From: Firmicutes bacterium CAG:646
GTDB taxonomy: Bacteria; Bacillota; Clostridia; Lachnospirales; Lachnospiraceae
Assembly (NCBI GenBank): GCA_000432335.1
Contig: HF995379.1
Location: 11,302 to 62,307 of the forward strand
DNA: 51,006 nt
Direction: 5' to 3'
Shown piece by piece: positions 31,563 to 40,441 of the stretch. The position numbers and the translations under genes were made by a program. The number at the start of each line of letters is the position of its first letter. Position 1 is the stretch's first letter. The notes under the pieces are model-generated. The model ran no database searches and was not told the origin of the DNA. It was given only the letters and a program-made list of their open reading frames with translations.

Positions 31563-32930
31563 GTGGCATTATGGTTTGAAGAAGCGGTATTTTATCATAT
31601 CTATCCGATTGGTATGCTGGGAGCGCCCAGAGAGAATCAGCAGACAGAGATAACGCATCGGTTGCCGGAGCTGAAAAAATGGCTTCCCCATATCAGGAGT
31701 TTGGGGTGCAGCGGAATTTATATAGGTCCCCTTTTTGAATCCTCTGCCCATGGATATGATACGAGAGATTATCGGATGATTGACAGACGCTTGGGAGATG
31801 AAGAGGACTTTAGAAGTTTTGTACAGGAGGCGCATAAACAGGGCATCCGAGTCGTGGTGGATGGTGTGTTTAACCATACCGGACGGGAATTTTTCGCTTT
31901 TCAGGATATTCAGAAGAACAGGGAGCAGTCTCGGTATGTGAACTGGTATAAGGGAATCTGGTTTGGGGGAAATACCTGGTATAATGATGGATTTTCTTAT
32001 GAAGCCTGGAGAAATTGTTTTGAACTGGTGAATCTGAATCTTCAGAATCCGGAAGTGAAAGAGTATCTGCTGGAAAGTATCCACGGTTGGATTCGGGATT
32101 TTGATATTGACGGTATTCGTCTGGACTGTGCGGATTGTCTGGATTTTGGATTTATGGAAGAATTGCGCCGCCGTACCGGAGAGTGGAAACAGGATTTCTG
32201 GTTGATGGGTGAGGTGATTCATGGCGATTACGCCCGATATATTCAGGATGGAACGAGACTTCTCCACAGTGTAACGAATTATGAGCTGCACAAGGGGCTG
32301 TATTCCGGTCACAACGATCATAATTATTTTGAAATCGCACATACGATTCGGCGGGAATTTGACAGTAACGGTGGTATTTACCGGGGAATGAAGCTTTATT
32401 CTTTTGTGGATAACCATGATGTAGACCGTCTGGCAAGCAAACTTCGGGTAAAAGAGCATTTACCGCTGGTGTATACGTTGCTGTATTTTTTGCCGGGAAT
32501 CCCATCTGTATATTATGGATCGGAATGGGGGATCTCAGGAAGAAAAGAAGGGGGCAATGATGATCCTCTGCGACCGGCACTTAAGTTGGAGGAGATGGAA
32601 GCATCCAGTCCTAATCCAGAATTATGCGAATGGATCAGGGGCTTAGGGAAGATTCGTCAGGAACACCCGGAAAGTATTTTGGGAGCCTACAGGGAGCTTC
32701 TGCTTACCAACCGTCAGTACGCTTTTGCCCGGATACAGGAAGAGCAGGCGCTGGTGGTGGCAGTGAATAATGATGAGGGGCAGGGCACCGATCTTTGGAT
32801 ATCGGTTCCGATTGGAGGAAAGAAGTATGTTAATCTGCTGAATGGAGAGGTATGCCGGGAGGAAAATGGAAAACTGGTGATACATTTGCCGGAAAATGGC
32901 GCGGCGATTTTGGCAGCAGAGAGTAAATAG
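31563..32930 (+). CDS. GH13 alpha-amylase family glycoside hydrolase
   Basis: A 455-residue cytoplasmic GH13 enzyme without signal peptide. The four conserved regions are visible: DGVFNHTG, GIRLDCAD with the nucleophile Asp188, WLMGEVIHG with acid/base Glu217, and FVDNHDVDR with Asp286. Members hydrolyse alpha-1,4 or alpha-1,6 bonds in maltodextrin or glycogen. The start is GTG at 31563, directly after the GGAGG at the TetR stop; the longer frame from 31497 would run into TetR. Coupled with glgB, it probably belongs to intracellular glycogen/maltodextrin turnover. Confidence 0.85.
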   Translation: MALWFEEAVFYHIYPIGMLGAPRENQQTEITHRLPELKKWLPHIRSLGCSGIYIGPLFESSAHGYDTRDYRMIDRRLGDEEDFRSFVQEAHKQGIRVVVDGVFNHTGREFFAFQDIQKNREQSRYVNWYKGIWFGGNTWYNDGFSYEAWRNCFELVNLNLQNPEVKEYLLESIHGWIRDFDIDGIRLDCADCLDFGFMEELRRRTGEWKQDFWLMGEVIHGDYARYIQDGTRLLHSVTNYELHKGLYSGHNDHNYFEIAHTIRREFDSNGGIYRGMKLYSFVDNHDVDRLASKLRVKEHLPLVYTLLYFLPGIPSVYYGSEWGISGRKEGGNDDPLRPALKLEEMEASSPNPELCEWIRGLGKIRQEHPESILGAYRELLLTNRQYAFARIQEEQALVVAVNNDEGQGTDLWISVPIGGKKYVNLLNGEVCREENGKLVIHLPENGAAILAAESK

Positions 32931-32964
32931 GCAATCAGGCAGTGGGATAGAAAAGGAGAAAGGT

Positions 32965-34869
32965 ATGAAGAAAATGGAATTTGGGGAGCTGGATCAGTAT
33001 TTGTTTGGGCAGGCAACACACTATGATATTTATAAAAAATTGGGAGCTCATGTTACAACGCAAAATAGGAAAAAGGGAGTGTATTTTGCAGTGTGGGCGC
33101 CGAATGCAAAAGAAGTGAGTGTTGTGGGGGATTTTAATGAGTGGAAGCCAGATGCGGCTCCTATGACAAAGACCGGACCTATCGGTGTCTGGGAAATTTT
33201 TGTTCCCGGAGTGAAAGTGGGAGATCTGTATAAGTTTTGTATTGTGACGCAGGATGGACGGGAACTTTACAAGGCAGATCCTTATGCGACCTGGTCTGAG
33301 ATGCGTCCGGGAAATGCTTCCAGAGTAGCGGATATCAGCGGATTCCAGTGGGGAGACAGTAATTGGATCGAGAAACGGGGAGAGGCAGATCCCAAAAAAG
33401 AAGCCATTTCTATCTATGAAGTACATCCCGGTTCCTGGAGAAAGCATCCTGCCACGGAACAGGATCCTGACGGATTTTACAGTTATCGGGAGTTGGCGCA
33501 TACGCTGGCGGATTATGTGAAACGGATGGGATATACTCATGTAGAATTGATGGGAATTGCAGAACATCCTTTTGACGGTTCCTGGGGATATCAGGTGACG
33601 GGATATTATGCGCCTACCGCCCGTTTCGGTTCGCCGGAGGATTTTAAATACATGGTGAACTATCTTCATAAAAATAAAATTGGCGTGATCCTTGACTGGG
33701 TGCCGGCGCATTTTCCAAAGGATGCTCATGGGCTGGCAGAGTTTGATGGAACGTGCATTTATGAGCATGCTGACCCGCGACAGGGAGAGCATCCGGACTG
33801 GGGTACGAAGATTTTTAATTATGGAAAGAATGAAGTGAAGAATTTCCTGCTGGCAAATGCCCTTTACTGGGTAGAAGAATTTCATGTGGATGGACTTCGG
33901 GTGGATGCGGTGGCTTCTATGCTGTATCTGGACTATGGAAAAGAGGACGGTCAGTGGGTTGCGAATAAATATGGCGGCAACCAGAATCTGGAGGCTATTG
34001 AGTTCTTCAAACATCTGAATACTCTGGTGCGGGGCAGAAATAAGGGCGTTATGATGATCGCGGAAGAGTCTACGGCATGGCCGAAGGTGACAGGCGATGT
34101 GGAAAAGGAGAATGGTCTGGGCTTTTCTTTCAAATGGAATATGGGCTGGATGCATGATTTCCTGGAATATATGAAATTAGATCCTTATTTTCGGAAATAC
34201 AACCACAATAAAATGACATTTTCCATGACGTATGCGTTCAGCGAGAATTATGTACTGGTGCTTTCCCACGATGAGGTAGTGCATCTGAAGTGCTCTATGA
34301 TCAATAAGATGCCGGGGCTTTATGATGATAAATTTGAGAATCTGAAGGCTGGTTACTCCTTTATGTTTGGGCATCCGGGCAAAAAGCTGCTGTTTATGGG
34401 GCAGGAATTTGGTCAGTTCCAGGAGTGGAGCGAAGCGAGAGAACTGGACTGGTATCTTCTGAGGGAAGCCCGTCATCAGCAGCTGCAGGAGTATGTGAAA
34501 GATCTTTTGCATATGTATAAGAAATATCCGGCTCTTTATGCAAATGATAATGGATATGAGGGATTTGAGTGGATCAATGCGGATGACGCAGACCGCAGTA
34601 TCTACAGCTTTGTTCGCTGGTCACCGACGAAGAGAAATAATCTGTTGTTTGTATGTAACTTCACTCCGGTAGAACGAAAAGATTATTGGGTTGGGGTAGA
34701 TAAAAAGAAACAGTATAAATTGATCATGAACAGCGCAGATCCCCAATATGGCGGAAATTCCCCGGTGGAAAATCCGGTGTTCAAAGCGGTAAAAGGAGAA
34801 TGTGACGGAAAACCTTATCATCTGGAATATGAACTGCCGGCGTATGGAGTGGCGGTATTTGTGTTTTAA
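32965..34869 (+). CDS. glgB: 1,4-alpha-glucan branching enzyme
   Basis: A 634-residue GlgB that makes alpha-1,6 branches in glycogen. An N-terminal CBM48-like domain has VYFAVWAPNAKEVSVVGDFN and EWKPDAAPM. The GH13 barrel shows DWVPAHFPKD, GLRVDAVASM with nucleophile Asp314, IAEESTAWP with the acid Glu367, and LSHDEVVH. The C-terminal beta domain is complete. The ATG at 32965 follows AAGGAGAAAGG; a longer frame from 32896 overlaps the GH13 gene. It is the last gene of the TetR operon; no other glycogen genes (glgC, glgD, glgA, glgP) are in this window. Confidence 0.95.
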   Translation: MKKMEFGELDQYLFGQATHYDIYKKLGAHVTTQNRKKGVYFAVWAPNAKEVSVVGDFNEWKPDAAPMTKTGPIGVWEIFVPGVKVGDLYKFCIVTQDGRELYKADPYATWSEMRPGNASRVADISGFQWGDSNWIEKRGEADPKKEAISIYEVHPGSWRKHPATEQDPDGFYSYRELAHTLADYVKRMGYTHVELMGIAEHPFDGSWGYQVTGYYAPTARFGSPEDFKYMVNYLHKNKIGVILDWVPAHFPKDAHGLAEFDGTCIYEHADPRQGEHPDWGTKIFNYGKNEVKNFLLANALYWVEEFHVDGLRVDAVASMLYLDYGKEDGQWVANKYGGNQNLEAIEFFKHLNTLVRGRNKGVMMIAEESTAWPKVTGDVEKENGLGFSFKWNMGWMHDFLEYMKLDPYFRKYNHNKMTFSMTYAFSENYVLVLSHDEVVHLKCSMINKMPGLYDDKFENLKAGYSFMFGHPGKKLLFMGQEFGQFQEWSEARELDWYLLREARHQQLQEYVKDLLHMYKKYPALYANDNGYEGFEWINADDADRSIYSFVRWSPTKRNNLLFVCNFTPVERKDYWVGVDKKKQYKLIMNSADPQYGGNSPVENPVFKAVKGECDGKPYHLEYELPAYGVAVFVF

Positions 34870-34872
34870 GTA

Positions 34873-34901
34873 TTGCATATCTTGAATAACCGTGTTATAT
34901 T
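34873..34901 (+). promoter_or_regulatory. Promoter of the antitoxin RNA
   Basis: TTGCAT (34873-34878), 17-base spacer, TATATT (34896-34901). It is only four bases after the glgB stop and would start an RNA near 34908, reading toward the toxin's 3' end. Confidence 0.6.
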
Positions 34902-34907
34902 GTAAAT

Positions 34908-35008
34908 GTAAAGAGAGCAACCGCCCACAAGGGGTTGAGCGATTATAAGGTTACATAGAAAATGCCACCCTAAACTGGTCAAAGTTTTTTGAGGGTGGTT
35001 TTTCTATG
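34908..35008 (+). ncRNA. Candidate antitoxin RNA of a type I toxin-antitoxin pair
   Basis: About 100 bases from the plus-strand promoter to the shared hairpin at 34954-35008. It is antisense to the 3' end of the toxin mRNA. Its 5' end (AGAGAGCAACCG) nearly repeats the toxin mRNA 5' end (AGAGAGCAATCG). The 5' boundary is inferred from the promoter. Confidence 0.6.
34954..35008. terminator. Bidirectional terminator shared by toxin and antitoxin RNA
   Basis: CATAGAAAA...CCACCCT (34954-34971) pairs with AGGGTGG...TTTTCTATG (34992-35008), a 16-bp stem with a small bulge and T-rich arms on both strands. Confidence 0.75.
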
Positions 35009-35017
35009 CTTTAAACA

Positions 35018-35110
35018 TTATCTGATAAACGTAAAAACGAATGTCAGTAATGCCAGAATGAACATTCCAAAGGTCATAAGGTCTTTAAAATCAAAATGAT
35101 TATTGTTCAT
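35018..35110 (-). CDS. Hol-Tox type I toxin (putative holin-like toxin)
   Basis: A 30-residue peptide, below usual gene-calling length. A short polar start (MNNNHFDFKDLMTF) leads into one membrane helix (MFILALLTFVFTFI) and a terminal Arg. This is the pattern of the Firmicutes putative holin-like toxins (TxpA/BsrG-type), which damage the membrane. The ribosome site on the minus strand is GGGGGTGG. Promoter at 35183-35211, converging antisense RNA and common terminator complete a type I locus. It lies between glgB and a two-component system with no functional link to either. Confidence 0.8.
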   Translation of the reverse strand: MNNNHFDFKDLMTFGMFILALLTFVFTFIR

Positions 35111-35182
35111 CAGCACCACCCCCATTCTATGTAAAATAAAATGAAGGTCGTCCACCCTGTAACACGATTGCTCTCTATGAAT

Positions 35183-35211
35183 ATTCTAACACATAAGATT
35201 GTTAATGACAA
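35183..35211 (-). promoter_or_regulatory. Promoter of the Hol-Tox toxin
   Basis: On the minus strand TTGTCA (complement of 35206-35211), 17-base spacer and TAGAAT (complement of 35183-35188). The expected start near 35176 gives a leader of about 65 bases before the toxin ATG. Confidence 0.65.
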
Positions 35212-35262
35212 CTTATAAATTGCATATATATAAAATAACATGGATATAAATAAATGGAACAG

Positions 35263-35308
35263 AAAAATAGCGCAAATTCAGCATTGACTGATTTTGCGCT
35301 ATTTTTTT
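35263..35308. terminator. Hairpin with T-run upstream of the response regulator
   Basis: AAAATAGCGCAAA (35264-35276) pairs with TTTGCGCTATTTT (35293-35305), followed by Ts. It insulates the toxin locus from the two-component operon. Confidence 0.7.
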
Positions 35309-35508
35309 GTGGAATCAAAAGAGTCATGGAAAAATTATGGTATATGAAAATAAAAACAGACGGTAAAAAAACATGTGTTTATGTGTATGGTTTGTAAATG
35401 AGTAAATTTGATGACTTTTTGAGGAATGAGTCGTAATAGTTGTCAAACAGGGGAGTTCTGTCTTATAATGAAAATAATTACTTGTATAAGAAATGTGAGG
35501 GAGAGAAC

Positions 35509-36651
35509 GTGTATCAAGTATTATTTGCAGAGGATGAACTTCTTGTAAGGCTGGGGCTTCAAAACTCTATTCCGTGGGAAAAATATAATATGAAATTGGC
35601 AGCACAGGCAGATAATGGTTTGACTGCATTTGAATTATTTCAGCAGATACGACCGGATGTGATTCTTACCGATATACGCATGGAAGGAATGGATGGGTAT
35701 GAGCTGATACAAAGGATCAGGGAAATAGATGAAGACTGTGCTATTATTGTAATTTCTTGCCTGGATGATTTTGAAACTCTGAGAAAGATGATTCAGTATA
35801 ATATCATTGGTTATATTTTGAAAGCCAGTATGAGTATGGATGAAATTTATGAAATGCTTCAGAAAGCAAAAGAATATCTTGAACTGAGAGGGAGAAAGGG
35901 AATCCCGGAGTCGGCAGAAGAAAAGAATCTTCAGATGGAAGATAGACTGCATCGGTACTTTGGGGGAGAAGAAACGATAATTTCGGTGGAAGAGGAGCGT
36001 TCCATAAAGAATTTATTAGATTTTTATCTCAGAGAAGAGGATCAGACCAAGATTAATGAGCTGGCCATGAAATTTGTATATGAACTGGTAAGCAGATCTA
36101 TTCCGGAAGGGATTCTGGTAGAAACAGGTGAGAAGGAATTTGTTGTATTATTATCAGAATATGTGGATAGTCTGGAAGAACGGATTGACAGAATTAACCG
36201 TTCAGTAGAAGGTTTTTTGGGAGTGGATTTTTCTGTTGCACAGGGAAAAAGAGAACAGGAAGAAAGCTTGCGAAATTGGTATCTTCGTATTCGTGGCAGG
36301 CGAAAAGCTGAGAATCCCGAGGAAAGGCAATGGGATAAGATGATTCAAAAAGCAGTACATTATATGAGAGAACATTACCAGGAATCTCTCAGTTTGCAGG
36401 AAATTTCAGGAATATTGGGACTGAGTCCCAGTTATTTTTCACATTTTTTTAAGAAGGAAACAGGGATTAACTATATAGAATTTTTAAATGAAATACGTTT
36501 GGAAGCAGTACTTCGAGATTTGCAAACGAGTAAGGATAAGATTGCAGTAGTGGCAGAAAAGAATGGTTTTCACAACTTAGAGTATTTCAGCAGATTTTTC
36601 AAAAAGTCTATGGGGATTTCTCCAGCAAAATGGAGACAGGAGCATACATGA
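35509..36651 (+). CDS. Response regulator with AraC-type DNA-binding domain (YesN-like)
   Basis: A 380-residue YesN-type regulator. The receiver domain (1-~120) has the acidic pair AEDE, the phospho-acceptor Asp in DVILTDIRMEGMDG and Lys in YILKAS. A variable helical middle follows. The C-terminal ~100 residues hold two HTH units of the AraC family (MREHYQESLSLQEISGIL and IAVVAEKNGFHNLEYFSRFF). GTG at 35509 is the likely start (GGGAGAGAAC just before it, and the receiver begins VYQVLFAEDE); the longer frame from 35440 lacks a site. Its gene overlaps the sensor kinase and probably activates the transporter/glycosidase operon downstream. Confidence 0.85.
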   Translation: MYQVLFAEDELLVRLGLQNSIPWEKYNMKLAAQADNGLTAFELFQQIRPDVILTDIRMEGMDGYELIQRIREIDEDCAIIVISCLDDFETLRKMIQYNIIGYILKASMSMDEIYEMLQKAKEYLELRGRKGIPESAEEKNLQMEDRLHRYFGGEETIISVEEERSIKNLLDFYLREEDQTKINELAMKFVYELVSRSIPEGILVETGEKEFVVLLSEYVDSLEERIDRINRSVEGFLGVDFSVAQGKREQEESLRNWYLRIRGRRKAENPEERQWDKMIQKAVHYMREHYQESLSLQEISGILGLSPSYFSHFFKKETGINYIEFLNEIRLEAVLRDLQTSKDKIAVVAEKNGFHNLEYFSRFFKKSMGISPAKWRQEHT

Positions 36652-38357
36652 AGCGGATGAAGAAGATAAATTGGAAAACACGATTGCTGATTTCAATCTT
36701 AAGTGGGAGCCTGTTGGTGATTGTTCTTTTGTTTGGGATTACTTACGGATATTTTGTGAGAAAACTGACAGCGAATAATGAGAAAATAGTTTATCTTACC
36801 TTTCGGGAAGCGGAAAATGATTTAAAATCCATGATGGGAAAAGCAGAGGATCAGTTAAATCGGTTTTATAATAATGCTGTTGCGTGGAAATTTTCAGAAA
36901 ACAAATATTCCAGTGAATTAGAAAAATCATTGACGACTCAGAAGATTGTAAAGGAATTTGATGAAATGCTTTCCGCAAGTATGGATAACTATGGATTTGC
37001 TATTGTCAGTGGAGATGGCAGATGTGTTGTTTCCACTGCAGAAAAAAAGAGCAGAACCGGAGAAATTGTACTTACAGATTCTATGAGAAGATTTATGATA
37101 GAGAGTAAGAAAAGCTATCCGTATGTGAGCTGGAAGGCAGAAGCAGATGTAGAAATTTCTGAAAACAGTGCGCTGTATGCTTTGGTAAATCGCCCGGTAC
37201 TTTTGGGGATTAAATCATTGGAAGAATCTGGGAATCCTCAGGAAGACAGCTATCTGCTTGTAGCATTAGATGAGGAACGTGTGCAAAAAAGCTATGAGCA
37301 GGCGGGATATAATGGAAGTGAATCTATACTGCTCAACGAGGAGGGTAAGATTATTTCGGCTACAGAGAAAAAATTACTGGGGACAAGGTATGTACCGAAA
37401 CAAGAAAATCAGAACATTGAATATGATATTTCTTATAAGAATTGGAAATTTATTAATATGATACCGAAGGCTACATATCTTTATGAAGCGAGATCACTTC
37501 GGAATTTCGGTATGATCCTTGCGGTGCTTGCGGTATTAGGCGTGACGGTTGTAGCAGTTTGGTGGAGCAGAAGATATACGCGTCCGATTCAGCTTCTCAT
37601 GGAACAGATGGAGAACGTGGGAAGAGAGCAGTTGGACATCAAAAAACCGGAAAAGGTTGGTTTACCAGAGCTAGACAGATTGAATGAGGAATTTTATTCT
37701 ACCATTCAGAAATTGAAAAGTTATATTAAAAAATTGCAGGAAGTAGAGCAGGAGAAAGGGCGGGAAGAGCTTCGAGCGCTTCAATACCAGATAAATCCTC
37801 ATTTTTTATATAACTCATTAAACTCTATTCGCTGGATGGCGTTGATGACGAATAATACAAAAGTGGCAGATTCGCTGGTTACGCTCAGTAAAGTGATTAT
37901 GCCAATTTTAAGGAATCCTGATTTGACATGGAAATTAGAAAATGAATTGGAATTTTTAAAAAATTACATGGATATGATGGAAATCCGTTATGGAAATACT
38001 ATGGACTATCAATGGGAATGTGGAGAAAATCTGGAAGAAGAGATTATTCCTCGATTTATTTTGCAGCCGGTTATTGAGAATTGTTTTGTACATGGAGGAA
38101 GTAATACCGAGATAAGGAAGATCTTCCTGCGGATTGAAAAGAAAGATAAATTTTATATCGAGGTACAGAATACAGGTGTACAACTCAGTCAGGAAAAAGT
38201 AAAAGAAGTAAATCAGAGTATGGCGAGGCAGGAAAAAATGGGAAATCACATCGGGCTTGCTAATGTGTATAAAAGAATTAAGCTTTTATATGGCGATGCA
38301 GGTAATGTTTCAGTGGATTCTGATGAGAGAGGGGTTTTTGTGCATATTACCTTTTAA
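36648..38357 (+). CDS. Membrane sensor histidine kinase (YesM-like)
   Basis: A 569-residue YesM-type kinase. A first membrane helix (LLISILSGSLLVIVLLFGIT) and a second (MILAVLAVLGVTVVAVWW) flank a ~250-residue extracellular sensor region. A HAMP-like segment leads to the His_kinase domain with QYQINPHFLYNSLNSIRWMA (phospho-acceptor His) and an ATPase end with VIENCFVHGG and GIGLxNV-like NHIGLANVYKR. It starts at ATG 36648 in the stop of the response regulator. It probably senses an extracellular sugar directly or through the lipoprotein encoded downstream. Confidence 0.85.
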   Translation: MKRMKKINWKTRLLISILSGSLLVIVLLFGITYGYFVRKLTANNEKIVYLTFREAENDLKSMMGKAEDQLNRFYNNAVAWKFSENKYSSELEKSLTTQKIVKEFDEMLSASMDNYGFAIVSGDGRCVVSTAEKKSRTGEIVLTDSMRRFMIESKKSYPYVSWKAEADVEISENSALYALVNRPVLLGIKSLEESGNPQEDSYLLVALDEERVQKSYEQAGYNGSESILLNEEGKIISATEKKLLGTRYVPKQENQNIEYDISYKNWKFINMIPKATYLYEARSLRNFGMILAVLAVLGVTVVAVWWSRRYTRPIQLLMEQMENVGREQLDIKKPEKVGLPELDRLNEEFYSTIQKLKSYIKKLQEVEQEKGREELRALQYQINPHFLYNSLNSIRWMALMTNNTKVADSLVTLSKVIMPILRNPDLTWKLENELEFLKNYMDMMEIRYGNTMDYQWECGENLEEEIIPRFILQPVIENCFVHGGSNTEIRKIFLRIEKKDKFYIEVQNTGVQLSQEKVKEVNQSMARQEKMGNHIGLANVYKRIKLLYGDAGNVSVDSDERGVFVHITF

Positions 38358-38373
38358 TTATAAAAAAACAAAT

Positions 38374-38409
38374 GGAGATTCGGTTGAATAACGGATCTCC
38401 TCTATTTTT
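38374..38409 (+). terminator. Terminator after the sensor kinase
   Basis: GGAGAT (38374-38379) pairs with ATCTCC (38395-38400), with inner CGG pairing, followed by CTCTATTTTTG. The rest of the gap to 38606 shows no gene. Confidence 0.6.
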
Positions 38410-38606
38410 GACTTTTTATAACTAAAACATAACGGACAATCAAAAGAAAAGTCAAGTTTATGACGACAAAATATACAAAAAAGTAAAAAAGAGCAAAAGG
38501 AAGAAAAGATAAATCATTTAAATTGGAGACAAGAAAAGATACAATAAAGACAACACGACGGAAGTGAAGTGCCCGGGAACTTCGCAAATGAAAAAGGAGG
38601 ATTTAT

Positions 38607-40367
38607 ATGAAGGCAAAAAGACTGCTCGCACTGATTTGCTGTACAGCTTTGACTGCCGGTATGTTTGCAGGATGCGGTTCATCAGATGGAAAAAAAGACA
38701 ATACTTCGGATGGGGCAAAGAAGGAAGTGACAGATGATTTATCAGAGCATCTTGACATTACCATAGGAGGTATTAATCTGAGCGATTCAGATTCTTTAGA
38801 GGGATATCCTACGGAAATTGTAGAGGATTTGGAAGAAAAGTTTAACGTGACTTTGAAAATTAAAAGTTATGACAATGAAAGTCTGAATCTTGATCTTTCC
38901 GGTGGAACTACCTGTGATATCGTACAGATCAATGATGACCATATAGAAGGCGTGCTGAAAGGAAAACATGCGGTAAATCTGGAAAATTACAAAGACACAC
39001 TGGCAAAAAATATTTTCCGTGAAGATATGGAGTTCCGTAATAATGTAATGAAAACATTCAAGAGTAATGGAGAAGATGTACAGTATTTTGTGACTCCTCG
39101 TGTAACTTTTGGAGATACAGAAGCCAACTACGGAACGGTATTGAATAATGGGTATGTGGTTCGATGGGATTTGTATAAGGAAATTGGATGCCCGGAAATT
39201 AATAATGATGAGGATTACATAAAAGCGTTGAAAGCAATGAAAGAGATTTATCCGGAGACAGAAGATGGACTTCCGGTATATGCCATGAGTGCTTACAACG
39301 ATTCTCAGTTGCATTCCTACTTTTATAATGGATGTCTGACACAGGGATTTGTAAATTTGGAAGGCGGTATTTATGTGCAGAGCGTGGAAAATAACGAACT
39401 GTATCCAGATATCTACGATGTGGGTAATCCTGATGTATTGACTCCATTCTGGTCCGGTGTACAATTCTATAATCAGTTGTACAGAGAAGGGTTGCTGGAT
39501 CCGGACTGCTTTATCACAAAAGCAGAAGATCTTCAGGAAAAGTATACGAAAGGTCAGTATCTGGGCGGTAATGTGAATTGGCATTACGGAACGTATAATG
39601 AAAATCAGAGAGCGGAAGATCCTGAAACACTGAAAGAATATGTGACACTTCCAGCAAAATTGGGATGGGCAAATGAAAAGAATTTGGCTGGATGGTTTGG
39701 AAAATATTTCTTTGTTTCTTCTCATTCTCCGAATGTGGAACGTGCGATTATGATTCTGGATTACCTGCAGAGTGAAGAATTTTCCCGTAAAGCAGATTCT
39801 GGTGTAGAAGGACGCTGGGAAAAAGGAGAAGATGGAAAACCGGCTCTGACAGAAGATACCATTGCTATGAAGACAGATGGAAGTCGTTTGGACGAGTGGA
39901 AGAAAGCTGGAATTGGCGGTGCTTTATCAGACGCTTGCGGTGAAGATTATTATAACGTTGCAGAAGATGGTGGAAGAATTGATCTGTGGTTTGAAGAAGA
40001 TGTACTTCCGAAGAGTATGACATTCGCGGAAAAAGATATGTGCGAAACTCTTGGTCTGGATGTTCCCAGTGATATGCTGAAAAAGAAAGTGGAAGCGGGA
40101 ACTAGTATGGATCTTGGTAATTGTCTGAATGCGATTCAGATGGCGATGGAAACTACACCGAAGAATATCGTTCGTATTGACAGCAACTGTGAGGAAATTA
40201 CTTTGAACGCTATTCCAAATCTGGTACAGGCTGAGACAGATGAAGAATTTGCAGCAGCAAAAGCGGCTCTTATGGAAGAACTGAAGGGCGCTGGTGCAGA
40301 GGAGTCTGTAGAGTGGTGGACCAATGCATGGAAAGAAGCTAAGACAGCGATCGAAGAATTAAGATAA
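38607..40367 (+). CDS. Sugar ABC transporter substrate-binding lipoprotein
   Basis: A 586-residue lipoprotein with signal sequence and lipobox (TAGMFAGC, acylated Cys23), then a Ser/Lys-rich tether. The large size and the C-terminal pattern (EWWTNAWKEAK) fit the LplA/DUF3502-like binding proteins of YesMN-linked oligosaccharide transporters. It would hold sugars on the outside of the membrane for the two permeases downstream. AAAGGAGG precedes the ATG. No ATPase gene is present, as usual for these systems, which share a common MsmK-type ATPase encoded elsewhere. Confidence 0.85.
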   Translation: MKAKRLLALICCTALTAGMFAGCGSSDGKKDNTSDGAKKEVTDDLSEHLDITIGGINLSDSDSLEGYPTEIVEDLEEKFNVTLKIKSYDNESLNLDLSGGTTCDIVQINDDHIEGVLKGKHAVNLENYKDTLAKNIFREDMEFRNNVMKTFKSNGEDVQYFVTPRVTFGDTEANYGTVLNNGYVVRWDLYKEIGCPEINNDEDYIKALKAMKEIYPETEDGLPVYAMSAYNDSQLHSYFYNGCLTQGFVNLEGGIYVQSVENNELYPDIYDVGNPDVLTPFWSGVQFYNQLYREGLLDPDCFITKAEDLQEKYTKGQYLGGNVNWHYGTYNENQRAEDPETLKEYVTLPAKLGWANEKNLAGWFGKYFFVSSHSPNVERAIMILDYLQSEEFSRKADSGVEGRWEKGEDGKPALTEDTIAMKTDGSRLDEWKKAGIGGALSDACGEDYYNVAEDGGRIDLWFEEDVLPKSMTFAEKDMCETLGLDVPSDMLKKKVEAGTSMDLGNCLNAIQMAMETTPKNIVRIDSNCEEITLNAIPNLVQAETDEEFAAAKAALMEELKGAGAEESVEWWTNAWKEAKTAIEELR

Positions 40368-40378
40368 CGTGAGAATGG

Positions 40379-40425
40379 ATGCTGCTGCGGATGGAGGACA
40401 AAAGCTCCCGCAGCAGCATTTTTTT
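40379..40425 (+). terminator. Leaky terminator between binding protein and permeases
   Basis: ATGCTGCTGCGG (40379-40390) pairs with CCGCAGCAGCAT (40408-40419), followed by TTTTTTT. Inside an operon this would lower permease expression relative to the binding protein. Confidence 0.85.
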
Positions 40426-40441
40426 GAAAGGAGAGAAGAGA

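Noticed and set aside
32935..34155. Long (406-codon) minus-strand open frame opposite glgB
   Set aside because: It is a shadow of the well-supported GlgB frame: no ribosome site, no recognisable motif and low-complexity His/Ile-rich translation.
34907..34950. Small leader peptide or riboswitch after glgB
   Set aside because: The sequence is better explained as the 5' part of the antitoxin RNA, given the promoter and the opposing toxin gene.
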